Assembly: GCA_003833135.1 (NCBI GenBank)
Contig: QZLH01001168.1
Location: forward strand, 12,319-40,201
Direction: 5' to 3'
From: Oehlia diaphana
Lineage: Eukaryota; Glomeromycota; Glomeromycetes; Glomerales; Glomeraceae
Length of the DNA: 27,883 nucleotides
Part shown: positions 1 to 9,379 of the stretch, piece after piece
Position numbering within the stretch: the first letter of the stretch is position 1
Layout of the letters: each line of letters opens with the position of its first letter
Made by a program: the position numbers and the translations under genes
Notes under the pieces: model-generated
What the model was told of the DNA's origin: nothing
Database searches by the model: none
Seen by the model: only the letters and a program-made list of their open reading frames with translations

Positions 1-156
1 CAAAGAAATTGCATCGGTATATGTTATATCGTGAAACAATATATAATATCGGTATAATGAGGTTTTTTTATTAGTTGCGAAATGGGACAAAGGATGTTCA
101 TCGGTATATGTCAATTATCGGCATATAAACTATCGGTATATCGAGGTTAGACTGTA
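1..156. repeat. End of a mariner-like inverted-repeat element
   Basis: The unit ATCGGTATA recurs four times within 150 bases (near 13, 48, 98 and 131). The stretch closes with GAGGTTAGACTGTA at 143-156, so read from the other strand the end is TACAGT followed by a subterminal repeat. TA followed by CAGT is typical of Tc1/mariner-type termini and their non-autonomous derivatives. The other end lies outside the window. No transposase frame is visible. The family assignment is inferred from the terminal bases only. Confidence 0.45.
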
Positions 157-492
157 TTATTTATAAATAATGAGCATGGTTCGTTTATTTTGATATTGTT
201 CAACATCTTCAATTAATTTATTAATAGGACTAAATGACTTTTCTATTACTTTATAATGCCGACTAGTTTTTTTCTTCTAAAGTAGAAGATAATTAGGCTG
301 TTAAAATTATACATGTAGACGAAAATTTCCAGAAACATGGCCGATTCCGAAAGCCGAAAATCCGAAACAAAACTGTGGCCGAAATTTAAGAACATGGCTG
401 AAATTATTTGGTAATTCTGGCCAAACTTGTGGTGCCGGCCAGAATCATAAATCACATGACTACGTATTGAATTTTTGTATTACACGAATGTA
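157..492. other. Non-coding, GCCGAAA-rich repeat debris
   Basis: No gene is seen. Short words of the type GCCGAAA or CCGAAA are scattered from about 340 to 400. A small hairpin has perfect 9-bp arms, ATTCTGGCC at 414-422 and GGCCAGAAT at 437-445. The words resemble those inside the two small elements that follow, so this is probably an older, more decayed relative. Confidence 0.4.
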
Positions 493-654
493 TAAATGGT
501 GTAGTACTGTAGTTAGCCGAAAAACGCAGCCGAATTCCTGATTGCCGATCATCCGAACCCGCAGAAAATCCCTGGAATTCCACAAAAAATCTACGCCTGA
601 GCCGGGTCCGGATCACGCTGCGGCTAATTATTTTTTGGTTAACTACACCATTAT
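493..654. mobile_element. 162-bp non-autonomous element with 10-bp target duplication
   Basis: The stretch is bounded by a perfect 10-bp direct repeat CACGAATGTA (483-492 and 655-664). Its ends are inverted repeats: AATGGTGTAGT near the left end and ACTACACCATT near the right. GCCG words follow inside both ends. There is no coding capacity. A target duplication of 9-10 bp with short inverted ends is the pattern of Mutator-like (MULE) elements. That family call is an inference. The repeat and ends are directly visible. Confidence 0.65.
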
Positions 655-699
655 CACGAATGTAACAATAAGTTCAAAATACGTGCCAAAATGTATAGT

Positions 700-812
700 G
701 CTGGTAGGATAATTTCGGCCTGAATTTCGACTTTCGGCAGAGTTTCAATTTCGGGAATGATTGGCTGAAACCGAAACCTGAAATTATGCCGAAATTATTG
801 AGTTTCGGCAAC
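700..812. mobile_element. 113-bp non-autonomous element with 9-bp target duplication
   Basis: A perfect 9-bp direct repeat ATGTATAGT (691-699 and 813-821) brackets the stretch. Inside, the two ends share ATAATTTCGGC in opposite orientation (near 709 on the left, complement near 790 on the right). The interior is rich in TTTCGG and CCGAAA words. No frame is present. The 9-bp duplication again fits a MULE-type non-autonomous element. Confidence 0.55.
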
Positions 813-821
813 ATGTATAGT

Positions 822-1472
822 CAAAATAGTCAAAATAACAGTTGGAAACCACCACGTAAGCAGTAATATGACTAATATCAGTTCAACAAGCAAAATTGCA
901 AGATTATTTTTACAGGTTTCATATTCTCTGAAAGTTTGTTCTAAAAGATTTATGGTCATTGTAAAAAAATAAGTCATCTTTTTATTGTAAAAAGAAATTT
1001 GTATTCTTGGTATTTGGATACGCGATTAGAACAGTTGACACAACTGCGCCTTATGTAACAAAGTACACATGCTCAAAAATCACATGCACGAGTTTTTTTT
1101 TTTGCGATGTGACGTTGTTGTATTATTTTCTCCGTTGTGGCCTGTGGGCTCGTTTAAAGAAACTGACGTATCACAGTTTGTAAAGATTTTTGAAGTTCCG
1201 GATGAGATTTACGCAAATATTATTTTTTTGGTGTGCATTTACAAGAAAACTATTGGGAAAATGAAACTGGATTATGGATAATATATGTCAGTGTAGGTAG
1301 TTTGGAATTAATGTAGAAATACCATTTCGCTTGCAAGTTTATAAGAATCATGTGATTCTTGTAACTATACTTCGTACACTCCGTGTAGATGTCTTTAATT
1401 GGTATTAAAACAAGTTTATTAACCGATAAACGTTTAATTAATTTAATAAACAAGTATTTCTTTACTGGATAA
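822..1472. other. Intergenic, no supported gene
   Basis: A 70-codon frame at 1069-1281 on the plus strand has a fairly protein-like middle (GSFKETDVSQFVKIFEVPDE), but I recognise no family, start context or neighbouring exon. Trinucleotide AAT repeats occur at 1472-1490. Nothing else is evident. Confidence 0.4.
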
Positions 1473-1877
1473 ATAATAATAATAATAATAGTAAATAAAC
1501 ATATCAAATTTATAAAAACAACATTCCATTTATGCCGATTTACCTCATCTTTTCTTATCGGTGATCATGGTGATCGCCATTTTTCTATATGCAATGAAAT
1601 TGAGGCACGTAACACAGAAATTAATGAAACAAAATTATACTGCGGCAATCGCATTAATCAACACATTGAGGCACAAGGAATTCTCGATAGGATTAAAAAC
1701 ATCGAACTAGTCGTTAAGATCTCTACGAAGAAAAAAGACTTTATGACCTTATGTAGTCTTCGACTGAAGAAGCATAGAGAGTCAATCAAATTGAAACGGA
1801 ATCAATTACTTTTACTTCACTTGTCAGCTCTTCTTCGTCCAATATATCATTTAAAGGTGTTACGCACGTTATTTTGA
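1473..1877 (+). pseudogene. Unrecognised charged open frame without a start codon
   Basis: One plus-strand frame is open for 134 codons, from after a stop at 1470 to TGA at 1875-1877, with no ATG near its beginning. From about 1557 the translation is protein-like: rich in Glu, Lys, Arg, Asn and Ile, with segments such as RINQHIEAQGILDRIKNIEL and a Lys/Arg-rich stretch later. This suggests a helical or coiled-coil segment. The composition contrasts with the low-complexity translations nearby. It may be an exon whose partners are lost or lie elsewhere, or a relic. I do not recognise the family and assign no function. Confidence 0.4.
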
Positions 1878-2000
1878 CTCATTTTAAACAGATTGTTGAT
1901 AGAATTATGACTAAAGAAACTAAAAAATTTTTTATAATTGGGATTATAATAGATTTTTTAGCGAAGCATTAGCCAATATTAGCGTATGGTTCATAAAAAA

Positions 2001-2115
2001 GAAAAAATGAGTAGTAAGAAGGAACTGATGCCAAATTATGGTCTAGGGGCCGGAAATAGTATGAATTTCGCCTCATACTTTTATTCCTTTCTTTAAACGT
2101 TCACTACTCATTTCC
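2001..2115. repeat. Short inverted-repeat element (~115 bp)
   Basis: AAATGAGTAGT at 2005-2015 is matched by its complement ACTACTCATTT at 2103-2113, with about 87 bases between. Purine-rich sequence lies just outside the left arm and pyrimidine-rich sequence outside the right. No frame lies inside. It is probably a small non-autonomous element. No clear target duplication was found. Confidence 0.4.
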
Positions 2116-3142
2116 TTTATTTTGTATTAGTTATTCCATTAATTGCAAATAAAATAATAAAGTTTATATCGTTTTTAACGTTTCCCGAACAGGAATATAA
2201 TCTCATTCCTTGAATGGGATGTTGCTTTGTAATTGGTTTTTTGCACTAGAAATATAATCGCGCTTGTCTTTAATGCCTGGAAAGCATTTCTTCGGAATAT
2301 ATTTATTCCGTATTAATATTATTAATTTGTTTTCATATATCCATAATATGAGAACATAAAAATTATTGTTGTGGGAAACATGTGATATGCAGGAGAGAAG
2401 TAATCATATGATTTATGATCATATAAGCGGAAAATTTTGGCTCCAAAAACGCCTACTTTACGATAATTAGTGTGATCAGATAATTTGTTAATCAATTATA
2501 ACGAAAAAACCGAAAATAACCGAAACCCCATGTAAATTATATTCCAAATAATTAATGGTCAATTATTTATGTTCTGGTCACTTTCTAATACAGTAACCAC
2601 TAATGTAATAAATAAAAATTACATAAAAAGAAGTCAGAAATCGATTATAGAAATCGTAGGAATCGAAACCACCAAGTTATATACTGATAGCGAAATAGCG
2701 AAAATACAACAAATGACAAAAAATATTTTGTACATGACACAGTGAGGCTTAGATTTATGTAGAACAATTAACAAATATAGTTTATATGTCCATATGATCA
2801 CTTTTCGTAATAATTCCGCAGCTGATATTTATTTATTAAAAAATTTTGCCGATCTCGAAAACCGCAATAATAAACCTTTAAATAGTATTTGCTATACAGT
2901 ACCCGGAATTGAGTAATATGCAATTGGTAGATTTTATTTCTGTATACCTTTTTTTAATTCGCGATGGCTTTATCCTAATATGTTTTTATACTCACAAGAA
3001 TTTGACTTCATAAGTAATAATTAGTAATTCCGAACGTTACAGTCTTTCTGAAATTTGAAAGTCATACAAATAATATATTTAGAAAAATAACAAACAATTG
3101 TTTTATTTATAATATTATTATTGTACAAATTTTTCTCCATGC
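2116..3142. other. Intergenic; carries a short copy of a repeat found at 22.7 kb
   Basis: No gene is supported. At about 2268-2330 the sequence (GCCTGGAAAGCATTTCTTCGG followed by a T/A-rich tail ending near TTAATATT) resembles 22671-22732, the beginning of a cryptic open frame. The remainder is A+T-rich sequence without a convincing frame, RNA gene or repeat. Confidence 0.35.
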
Positions 3143-3264
3143 TGCGCTGGAATTTCAAATCCGAGATTATCAACAGAATGAATATAACCGGTTAATTGCA
3201 TTGTATAATACACGTTATTACATGCAGATTTTAATTAAATATAGTTAATATAGTTATACTTATC
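3143..3264. repeat. Upstream copy of a duplicated gene-flanking sequence
   Basis: Blocks TGCGCTGGAATTT, CGGTTAATT, GCAGATTTTAA and TAAATATAGTTA occur here in the same order as at 4924-5001 downstream of the next gene. The two copies therefore flank the ubiquitin-like/ADP-ribosyltransferase-like gene as imperfect direct repeats. The likely origin is duplication of the promoter region. Confidence 0.45.
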
Positions 3265-3411
3265 ATTTTAAAATCAGAATTTTTTTATAAATTTTGCTTT
3301 TATGTTCTTTTTCGATAAAATCGATATACCCGATATGAACAAATATGTGACAATCAAAAACTTTAATAATAATAGAATTAATCGCCTTATTTAAAGGAAG
3401 CAATATCCCTA

Positions 3412-3435
3412 TTTTTTTTTTTAAAAAAAAAAAAA
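3412..3435 (+). promoter_or_regulatory. T11-A13 tract upstream of start codon
   Basis: Eleven T are followed directly by thirteen A, ending 65 bases before the ATG at 3501. The same T-run then A-run layout precedes the other genes in this window. Poly(dT)/poly(dA) tracts are known to disfavour nucleosomes. A promoter role is inferred. Confidence 0.4.
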
Positions 3436-3500
3436 GGAGGAAGAGAAACCCAGTATATAATAATATACACACGCAAAAATTTTTTTCAAACATCAAGAAA

Positions 3501-4536
3501 ATGTCAAATACGCTCTTAACTGCAGCATTAAGTGCTATTACGAATAGTAATGTTATTTCTTATAACGATTATGTTAAAAAACGAAATAATGGTTATATTC
3601 GATTGGATCATGAATATTTTCATCAATCGCATTTAATTCGTGGTAAAGTGCCAACCGATGATATGAATATCGAATTACGAAGTTACGTGATCATTAAATC
3701 ATCATCGGATAAAACTATAACAGTGGATGTTGATTTAAATGAAACAATTAGTCAATTAAAAGCAAAAATTCAAGATAAAGAAGGCGTACCAATTGATCAA
3801 CAAATACTAATTTTTTCTGGTAAAGTAGTTGAAGGTGAATCCACCTTATTGGATCATAAAATACAATATGGATGTACCTTACATTTATTGACATTAAGTG
3901 ATGGTGGTACTTATGGGTTATTTATTCATCCTGATATGCTTGACCAAAAATATGATTATGATTTTACAGATGAAAATGATGAAGGAATAACTTTCATGAG
4001 AGGAAATGTTGAATATAAACGTCCTTGTGGTTGGAATAGAATTGCTCTTAATGTTCTTAATAAATACGAAGATAACAATTGGCTTGGTGTTAATAATAGA
4101 CGTTGTTTAATAAATTCGGTACAAAATGAATGGCCAGGTAAGAAAATATTTGCAACATTTAAAGTAATATTTGAATATAAATTTTTTATTTACTTATTTC
4201 ATCAATAAATTTATTAATTTTAATATTATGATAGTTTCTTATCATGGAACTGCGAAACTTAACTGTAGATCAATCGCTGAAGATGGTTATCTCTTGAGTA
4301 AGGGTAAAAGATTCGCATTTGGATATGGAATTTATTCTACTCCTGATATTAATATTGCGTATCAATATGCTACTAAATTTACTTATGAAGGTGAAAATTA
4401 TAGAATTGTACTTCAAAATAGAGTTAATCCAAATAATTTAATTAAAATTCCAATAAAAAATATTGGTGAAATTTGGATTTCCCCTAACGAAGAAGATGTA
4501 CGCCCTTATGGTATTTGTATCAAAAAAGACGATTAA
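3501..4536 (+). CDS. Ubiquitin-like domain fused to ADP-ribosyltransferase-like fold, two exons
   Basis: Exon 1 is 3501-4137 and exon 2 is 4235-4536. The 97-bp intron (GTAAGA...ATAG, phase 1) must be removed to join the two overlapping frames, giving 312 aa. Residues about 62-131 are ubiquitin-like: KAKIQDKEG at 87-95, DQQ at 99-101, then LIFSGK and TLHLL, closing with a Gly-Gly at 135-136. Residues 137-212 form a linker module with RPCGW (174-178) and NNWLG (192-196). The splice point creates VSYHGT (213-218). With GYGIYST (242-248) and GEIW (290-293) these read as the three beta-strand motifs of a PARP-type ADP-ribosyltransferase, with candidate triad His216, Tyr246 and Glu291. No signal peptide or membrane segment is seen, so it is probably cytosolic or nuclear. 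An AATAAA lies at 4650-4655. The ubiquitin-like part is certain. Catalytic activity is inferred, and the substrate is unknown. Confidence 0.85.
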
Positions 4537-5162
4537 TTATAAATATGTTACGTTATTGTAACTTATGGTATACTTATCTATTTTATTATTATCATTAGGA
4601 AGTATTTATCAATAATTTTTTATTTTATTAAATTGTTATCTATAATTCAAATAAATTTATACAATTTTACTTATCAAATACAATATAATTTTTTAATCTT
4701 GCATACACTTTTCTCATTCATGTTAGCATTATTATTTGAATAATGAACGGGTCAAGTATTATCAAACTCTTTTAAAACACAGCATAAATATTTGGTAATG
4801 TGATTAATGTGATAATAATTTTTAAATTTGAGAATTTATTAATACTAAACCTGTATAAATTAATTGATGAGTTATATTACATCATATAGCTCTAAAGAGC
4901 GAAAAGTATTAAATGATAAACTTTGTGCTGGAATTTTAATTCCGCCGTAACGGTTAATTATGCATACAGATTTTAACTAAATATAGTTACGCTTATTCAT
5001 CTGCTTTTGTTCATCTGCGCCTAGCGCTGCCTATATTTGAAAAAAAGAAAAGTGTAACATTAACAAATAATTGTTATAATTTCCTTTTTCGAATTTTGGC
5101 GTTTCATCCCCCTTAATCATATTTTAACAAATAAATGTCGATTTAATAAAATATCTTAGCTT
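4537..5162. other. Intergenic downstream of the fusion gene
   Basis: The stretch contains the 3' flank with AATAAA at 4650-4655 and the second copy of the duplicated flank at 4924-5001. No frame of note is seen. Confidence 0.4.
4924..5001. repeat. Downstream copy of the duplicated gene-flanking sequence
   Basis: TGTGCTGGAATTTTAATTCC, then CGGTTAATTA and CAGATTTTAACTAAATATAG, matches 3143-3264 in order, with a deletion of about 40 bases. No second copy of the coding sequence follows, so only the flank was duplicated or the gene part was lost. Confidence 0.45.
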
Positions 5163-5310
5163 AAAAAAAAAAAAAAAAAAAAAAAAAACAAAAAAAAAAA
5201 AACCAAAAAAAAAAAAAAAAAAAAAAAAAAAGTTAGTAAAACAAAAAAAAAAAAAAAAGAAAAAAAAAGAAATAATAAAAAAAAAATTTAAAAAAAAAAA
5301 AAAAAAAAAG
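5163..5310. repeat. Long interrupted poly-A tract
   Basis: About 150 bases are almost pure A, with occasional C, G or T interruptions. The Phe-rich minus-strand frame over it is an artefact. Such a tract could be a retroposition tail, a slippage product or an assembly problem. Flanking sequence does not reveal a retroposed gene. Confidence 0.7.
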
Positions 5311-5639
5311 AAAGCAAAAACCGATGAATAGTAAGCCGATAAATAAGTACAAACAGCAAAAAACAAAAAATGATTTTTCTTTTGAGAAAATAAATAAATT
5401 AACTATTTTTATTTTCCTTGTTTAGGTTCAAAAAAAAAAAAACAAACAAACAAATAAAAAAATTCTAAACAAAGGAAAACAAATGACTAATTACAAAAAA
5501 TCATGCATACATCGGATACATCGGAGTTCTTGAAAAATGTAAAATTTTTTATTACCTAAACCTGTTAAAGACTTTGAAATGTTCTCGTGAAGTTTTTTTT
5601 TGGTAAAAATCACTGTAAAATGTTTATTCGTCTATTCGT

Positions 5640-5950
5640 ATGTTTCACATATGTTTTGTACAATTAAAATCTAATAAACAAATATAATGAAACATATGAA
5701 AAATTTTTCTATTTTACTACTCATTATTCCTTTTACAGAAATTCATAACTAAAAAAAACCCATGAAATACACCCTAGATGATCACATTGTTATTATGCAT
5801 TTTTTTCATTTAACCCCTAGAATAAACATATGGTACTTATTTTTCCATCTGTCGTTAAAAACCGAAAAAGGGAATTGCACCGTGACTTTTGGCCAAGATT
5901 ATGCTTACGTGTTCGGCCGAGGATCTACAAATTTTATTAAGGCTTTATAA
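5640..5950 (+). pseudogene. Relic exon upstream of the HMG gene, duplicated at 9.4 kb
   Basis: An acceptor-like CCTTTTACAG (5729-5738) is followed by a frame whose translation includes KYTLDDHIVIMHFFHLTP and ends at the TAA at 5948-5950. The same acceptor (9460-9469) and a frame starting EILKYTLDDH recur near 9500, also upstream of an HMG-box sequence. Conservation of acceptor and peptide between the copies suggests a former exon. No family is recognised, and the protein has no partner exons here. The two copies differ in length between acceptor and shared peptide, so at least one is broken. Confidence 0.4.
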
Positions 5951-6236
5951 AATTATACATAATAGTAAAATTAAGGTTTTTCTGGGGTCTTCCCAATTTT
6001 AAATAAATCCTAATTTTTAGAACAATAGAAAATCTATTATTTATATTTTTTTAGAATCTTTTAAAGTTACTCAAGGTCATTCACTGCGGATGGTCATTTT
6101 TGGTTGCTGTTTAAAGTCTGTACGTTGAAAGTAAAAGTCATGCGTAACTTTCTGTGATATGTTGTAAATGCCAATTTCCTTGTAGACGGTTGTTATAAAA
6201 AATTTATATATATAGGACTTAAATTTAATTTCATCC

Positions 6237-6356
6237 TTTTTTTTCAAAAAAAAAAAGAAAAAAAAAATCTCTTAAACATTTACCCTTTTCTACAATATCC
6301 AAAAAAAAAAAAGAAAAAAAAAATTTCTTAAACATTACCCTTTTTCTACAATATCC
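6237..6356 (+). repeat. T8/A11 tract and two-copy 56-bp tandem duplication before the HMG gene
   Basis: T8-C-A11 (6237-6256) opens a unit of A-tract, G, A-tract, CTTAAACATT and TACAATATCC. That unit is repeated once: TACAATATCC is at 6291-6300 and again at 6347-6356, a period of 56. The array ends 29 bases before the start codon, so it occupies the core promoter or 5' leader. Confidence 0.6.
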
Positions 6357-6384
6357 AAAAAAAAAACTTCTCATATTTATTGAA

Positions 6385-6978
6385 ATGGAAAGAAATCATT
6401 TTACGATTGAATTTTTAGCAACAACATTAGTCGAAAGACTAAATAAGAATAATATCTTCCCGCCATTATTTCATGATCCGGAATCATTCGTTGGTTCAAT
6501 TGAATCAAAAGCAAAAAAGCCACCTAATTCTTTTTTAATATGCAGACTCAATGTTTGCAAAGAAGCAAACAAGAATGAAAATCATAATATGCGTACAATA
6601 AGCAAAGCCGCAAGTATTTTGTGGAATGGCGCCACATCTCAAGAAAAAAGTGTTTATAGGAAGTTAGCTAAGCGGGTTTATGAACTTTATGCGTTGAGAT
6701 ATTCACTTTCATCTCTTTCATCTGAAGTTGAATTGAACGAACTTCTGAAAGAACCTTCCCTTTCGTTAACACAACCTCCTATCTCCATTTCATCCGTTCC
6801 ATCCGTTCCATTTCCAACAGCAGCCACAACACTCGATACATTTCTACCAATTACTTATGATTATTATATTATAAGCTGCGATAACAGCGATGATCCATTT
6901 TCTTACAATGATAATGATAATCAAAATGAACATTTTTATTTTCTTCCTTATTATGGTGAATATTATTATACTTTGTAG
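6385..6978 (+). CDS. MATA-type HMG-box protein
   Basis: This is a single-exon frame of 197 aa. Residues about 45-105 are an HMG box of the fungal mating-type (MATA) kind. PPNSFLICR (46-54) matches the RPxNxFxxxR start of the box, followed by ISKAASILWNGATSQEKSVY (72-91), the second and third helices with the core Trp80 and a Lys/Arg-rich helix 3. Proteins of this family bind the DNA minor groove and act as transcription factors. Glomeromycotan genomes carry many paralogues, most with no shown mating role. The C-terminal half is Ser/Pro-rich and then Asp/Asn/Tyr-rich (from about 155), likely disordered. The first residue of the usual RPPN motif is Lys here. AATAAA signals lie at 7049-7054 and 7073-7078. 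A decayed second copy lies at 9.8 kb. Confidence 0.85.
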   Translation: MERNHFTIEFLATTLVERLNKNNIFPPLFHDPESFVGSIESKAKKPPNSFLICRLNVCKEANKNENHNMRTISKAASILWNGATSQEKSVYRKLAKRVYELYALRYSLSSLSSEVELNELLKEPSLSLTQPPISISSVPSVPFPTAATTLDTFLPITYDYYIISCDNSDDPFSYNDNDNQNEHFYFLPYYGEYYYTL

Positions 6979-7724
6979 GCTTTTTTTTTTCATTTAAAAA
7001 AATTTCATTTATAAATTTTTTCTAATCATTTAATATGTTGTTGTTTACAATAAATTATCTATAAATGTACTGAATAAATTTTTTATACTTATATACCAAT
7101 AAACAAATCTGTTACAAATTTCATAACTTAAGCCATTATAAAAAATTATAAATTATGGTTAAATGTCGTAGAACTATAGAACTAATTTTTTAATCTTTTT
7201 CTTTTTAAGAATTAATCAAATTGTGCAAGTTAATTAATCAAAAACACATTGGGTAGTATTTGAGTGATATTGAATTCTCCTTAAATATTGACTGTTTTCA
7301 CATATACTGCGAAAGGATGAGTTTATAGGGCAAAATTGGATTGATGAGTATAAAAAAAATGTTTGTAATTCTGACTTTAGATAATATTGTATCAGAGTCG
7401 TACTAAAATTGCAATTATCCGTGGCGTATTGAGAAAAAGAATTATATAAAGAAGAAATTTTTATGGTAAAGAGTTTATGATCACCTGACCTAGCCCTACA
7501 TTTATTGATTCATGATGTTACCTTATATTGGGAATCAAATTTGATCAGTTGATCTCGGGCTTCGCAATAACAGTATAGTTACTCGGCACTTCCGAATAAC
7601 TATTTAAATATTGTGATCGAAAAAACATTTTCCTTTCGATACAATCCTAGGTCCTTTCGGTGTATTATCTAGCTTTCGAATTCAAAATTCATAGTCTATA
7701 ACAAAAAAAAAAAAAAAGAATGGC
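6979..7724. other. Intergenic, no supported gene
   Basis: The first 100 bases are the 3' flank of the HMG gene. The rest is A+T-rich sequence, with an A14 run at 7703-7716 next to the P450 relic. No frame or RNA gene is recognised. Confidence 0.4.
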
Positions 7725-8226
7725 TAATCATAATAAACAAATATATTTAATATATAAAACTGTAATTTATTACAATCTGTAAGTATAACAGAATTATAAT
7801 TAATTGAATACATTTAGGCCTACCATTTCATCATATTTTCTATAACTGTAATTAAAGCTTTTTAATTCTATTATATCACTAAATTTCTTCCAGGACAGGT
7901 TCTAATTCTACCTAGAAAGAAGCAATATTAATATCTTTATACGTGTAATATCCTTTTCAAGAACTTCATTAACTTCTTATCGTAATAAGTTATACAGTCG
8001 CGTCGGAGTGATTGTCCGAGATGATACTGTATATGATAAGGTAAATTAAATTCGAAACCTAAAAATTTTAAATGAATTTTTTAAAGTAAATATGTAATGC
8101 ATGTAGTAATATTTTTATCAAAAGAAATTTCACTAACAGTATCTTGGCATCGAGTATATTGCCCAAAATTTCTTTGACAGTCATAACAAATTGGAATTAA
8201 CATCAAGTGGTATATTCATCAATAGA
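7725..8226 (-). pseudogene. Decayed cytochrome P450 (3' half), intron retained
   Basis: Read on the minus strand, about 8180 to 8145 matches the end of P450 exon 1: ATGACTGTCAAAGAAATT is followed by an ILGNILDA-like segment. A short deletion removes most of the I-helix glycines. A donor-like GTTAGT and an acceptor TTTTTAG follow, then an exon 2 start resembling VSNL..L. A segment resembling EVNEVLEKDIT matches the helix after it. The frame then jumps to the haem loop (IRTCPGR near 7893-7913), with everything between deleted. Stops occur just after the loop. The 3' flank at 7726-7751 is identical over 26 bases to the 3' flank of the P450 at 23917 (25662-25687, opposite orientation). It cannot encode an enzyme. 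Confidence 0.75.
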
Positions 8227-8360
8227 TCTAAAAGTGAAACTGAATTTATCATTGTCCAACTTTTCAAACTCCGCTTCTTGCATCACGACAACCATGAAGT
8301 TTTTATCGAATGAGAGAATTGGCTGAATCTTTATTGATATCGATATCTTACTTTTTTATC
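8227..8360 (-). pseudogene. Possible unrecognised exon relic
   Basis: On the minus strand a frame of about 45 codons reads protein-like (MVVVMQEAEFEKLDNDKFSF) and ends at a TGA just before the P450 relic. It does not resemble the P450 segment expected there. The length is small and no family is recognised, so this may be chance. Confidence 0.2.
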
Positions 8361-9379
8361 TACAACTGCTTTCCATTTCGTATATACTGTATAAAAAAAA
8401 AGGTAATTTTTTCAAATCATTTTACGTGATTTATTTAATTATTTAGAAATAAAAACAGAAGAAAATTAATTACTAAATCATATCGATTACGATATACTGC
8501 ATATATTGTATATATAATTGAATTAAAAGCTTTAATATGATACCATTTGACTGAATAAAAAAATAAATTAAACAAGATAATCTTAAATCAATCTAGTCAG
8601 ATTTAAAGCTGTCTTTAATATTTCAAATTACTTTCTAAAACTGGATTAGTTCGTGATATTGTTAAATTCAGATACGGAGATTTGAGACGTGGTTATATTT
8701 ATCACTAAATTGATTGTGGTCTATATTATCATTTGAGTCGGACATTGTAATTTCTAAGTTTTCACATGTGCAAAGTAGTTAGTGCATTAAATCTAAAATA
8801 GAGGAAGATTGTTGGCTATATGCCTAGCTTGTATTTCTGGATTCTTATCGTTATGGTAGTTCGTAAAAAAAAAATCTAAACATGAAAACACAAAAGTGCA
8901 TGTGTACCACATGGAAATGTAACGTCACTGGCCGACTGATACTAAAAAATGTTTACGTAACTATAAAATCCCTTATCAAGAAAAATTATGTGAAAAAAGA
9001 TGAATAAAAAAATAAAAAATATTTTTAACTTTATTTTTAAAAAAAATTTAGGTCATTACTATGTAGTGGCAAATACGATAATTATTTATCACCATAGTTA
9101 TTTGGCTCTGAGTTTAATTAACACAATTTCCATATTTTTACATTATATCTAATATGATGCCCATTTCATGATCATCATACAATTATATTAAAAATTAAAA
9201 GTTCAAAATTGTGTGATACTTATGACTACAAAAAAATGACATGTGACCGATTCTGAAACGCCAACACACATAAAAGTGTAATATTTTTTTATAATTATCA
9301 AGCAAAACTGATTAACCTACAAAAATTTTAAAAAGGTATTCCCCCCGTTTTTTTATTGTGTAAAATTTATTGCTACATA
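8361..9379. other. Intergenic, no supported gene
   Basis: A+T-rich sequence with short, stop-ridden frames. No repeat ends, RNA gene or P450/HMG similarity was found by eye. Confidence 0.35.

Noticed and set aside
795..977. 60-codon minus-strand hydrophobic frame, possible small membrane protein
   Set aside because: It overlaps the end and target duplication of the 113-bp element, and no start context or homologue is recognised.
5124..5366. Minus-strand 80-codon frame, almost all Phe
   Set aside because: It is the translation of the poly-A tract, with no other feature.
7993..8031. Small mariner-like hairpin (TACAGT...ACTGTA with CGGA/TCCG arms)
   Set aside because: Read on the minus strand, the stretch aligns with P450 exon 2 codons (the YYLG region) of the relic around it, so the inverted repeat is probably coincidental.
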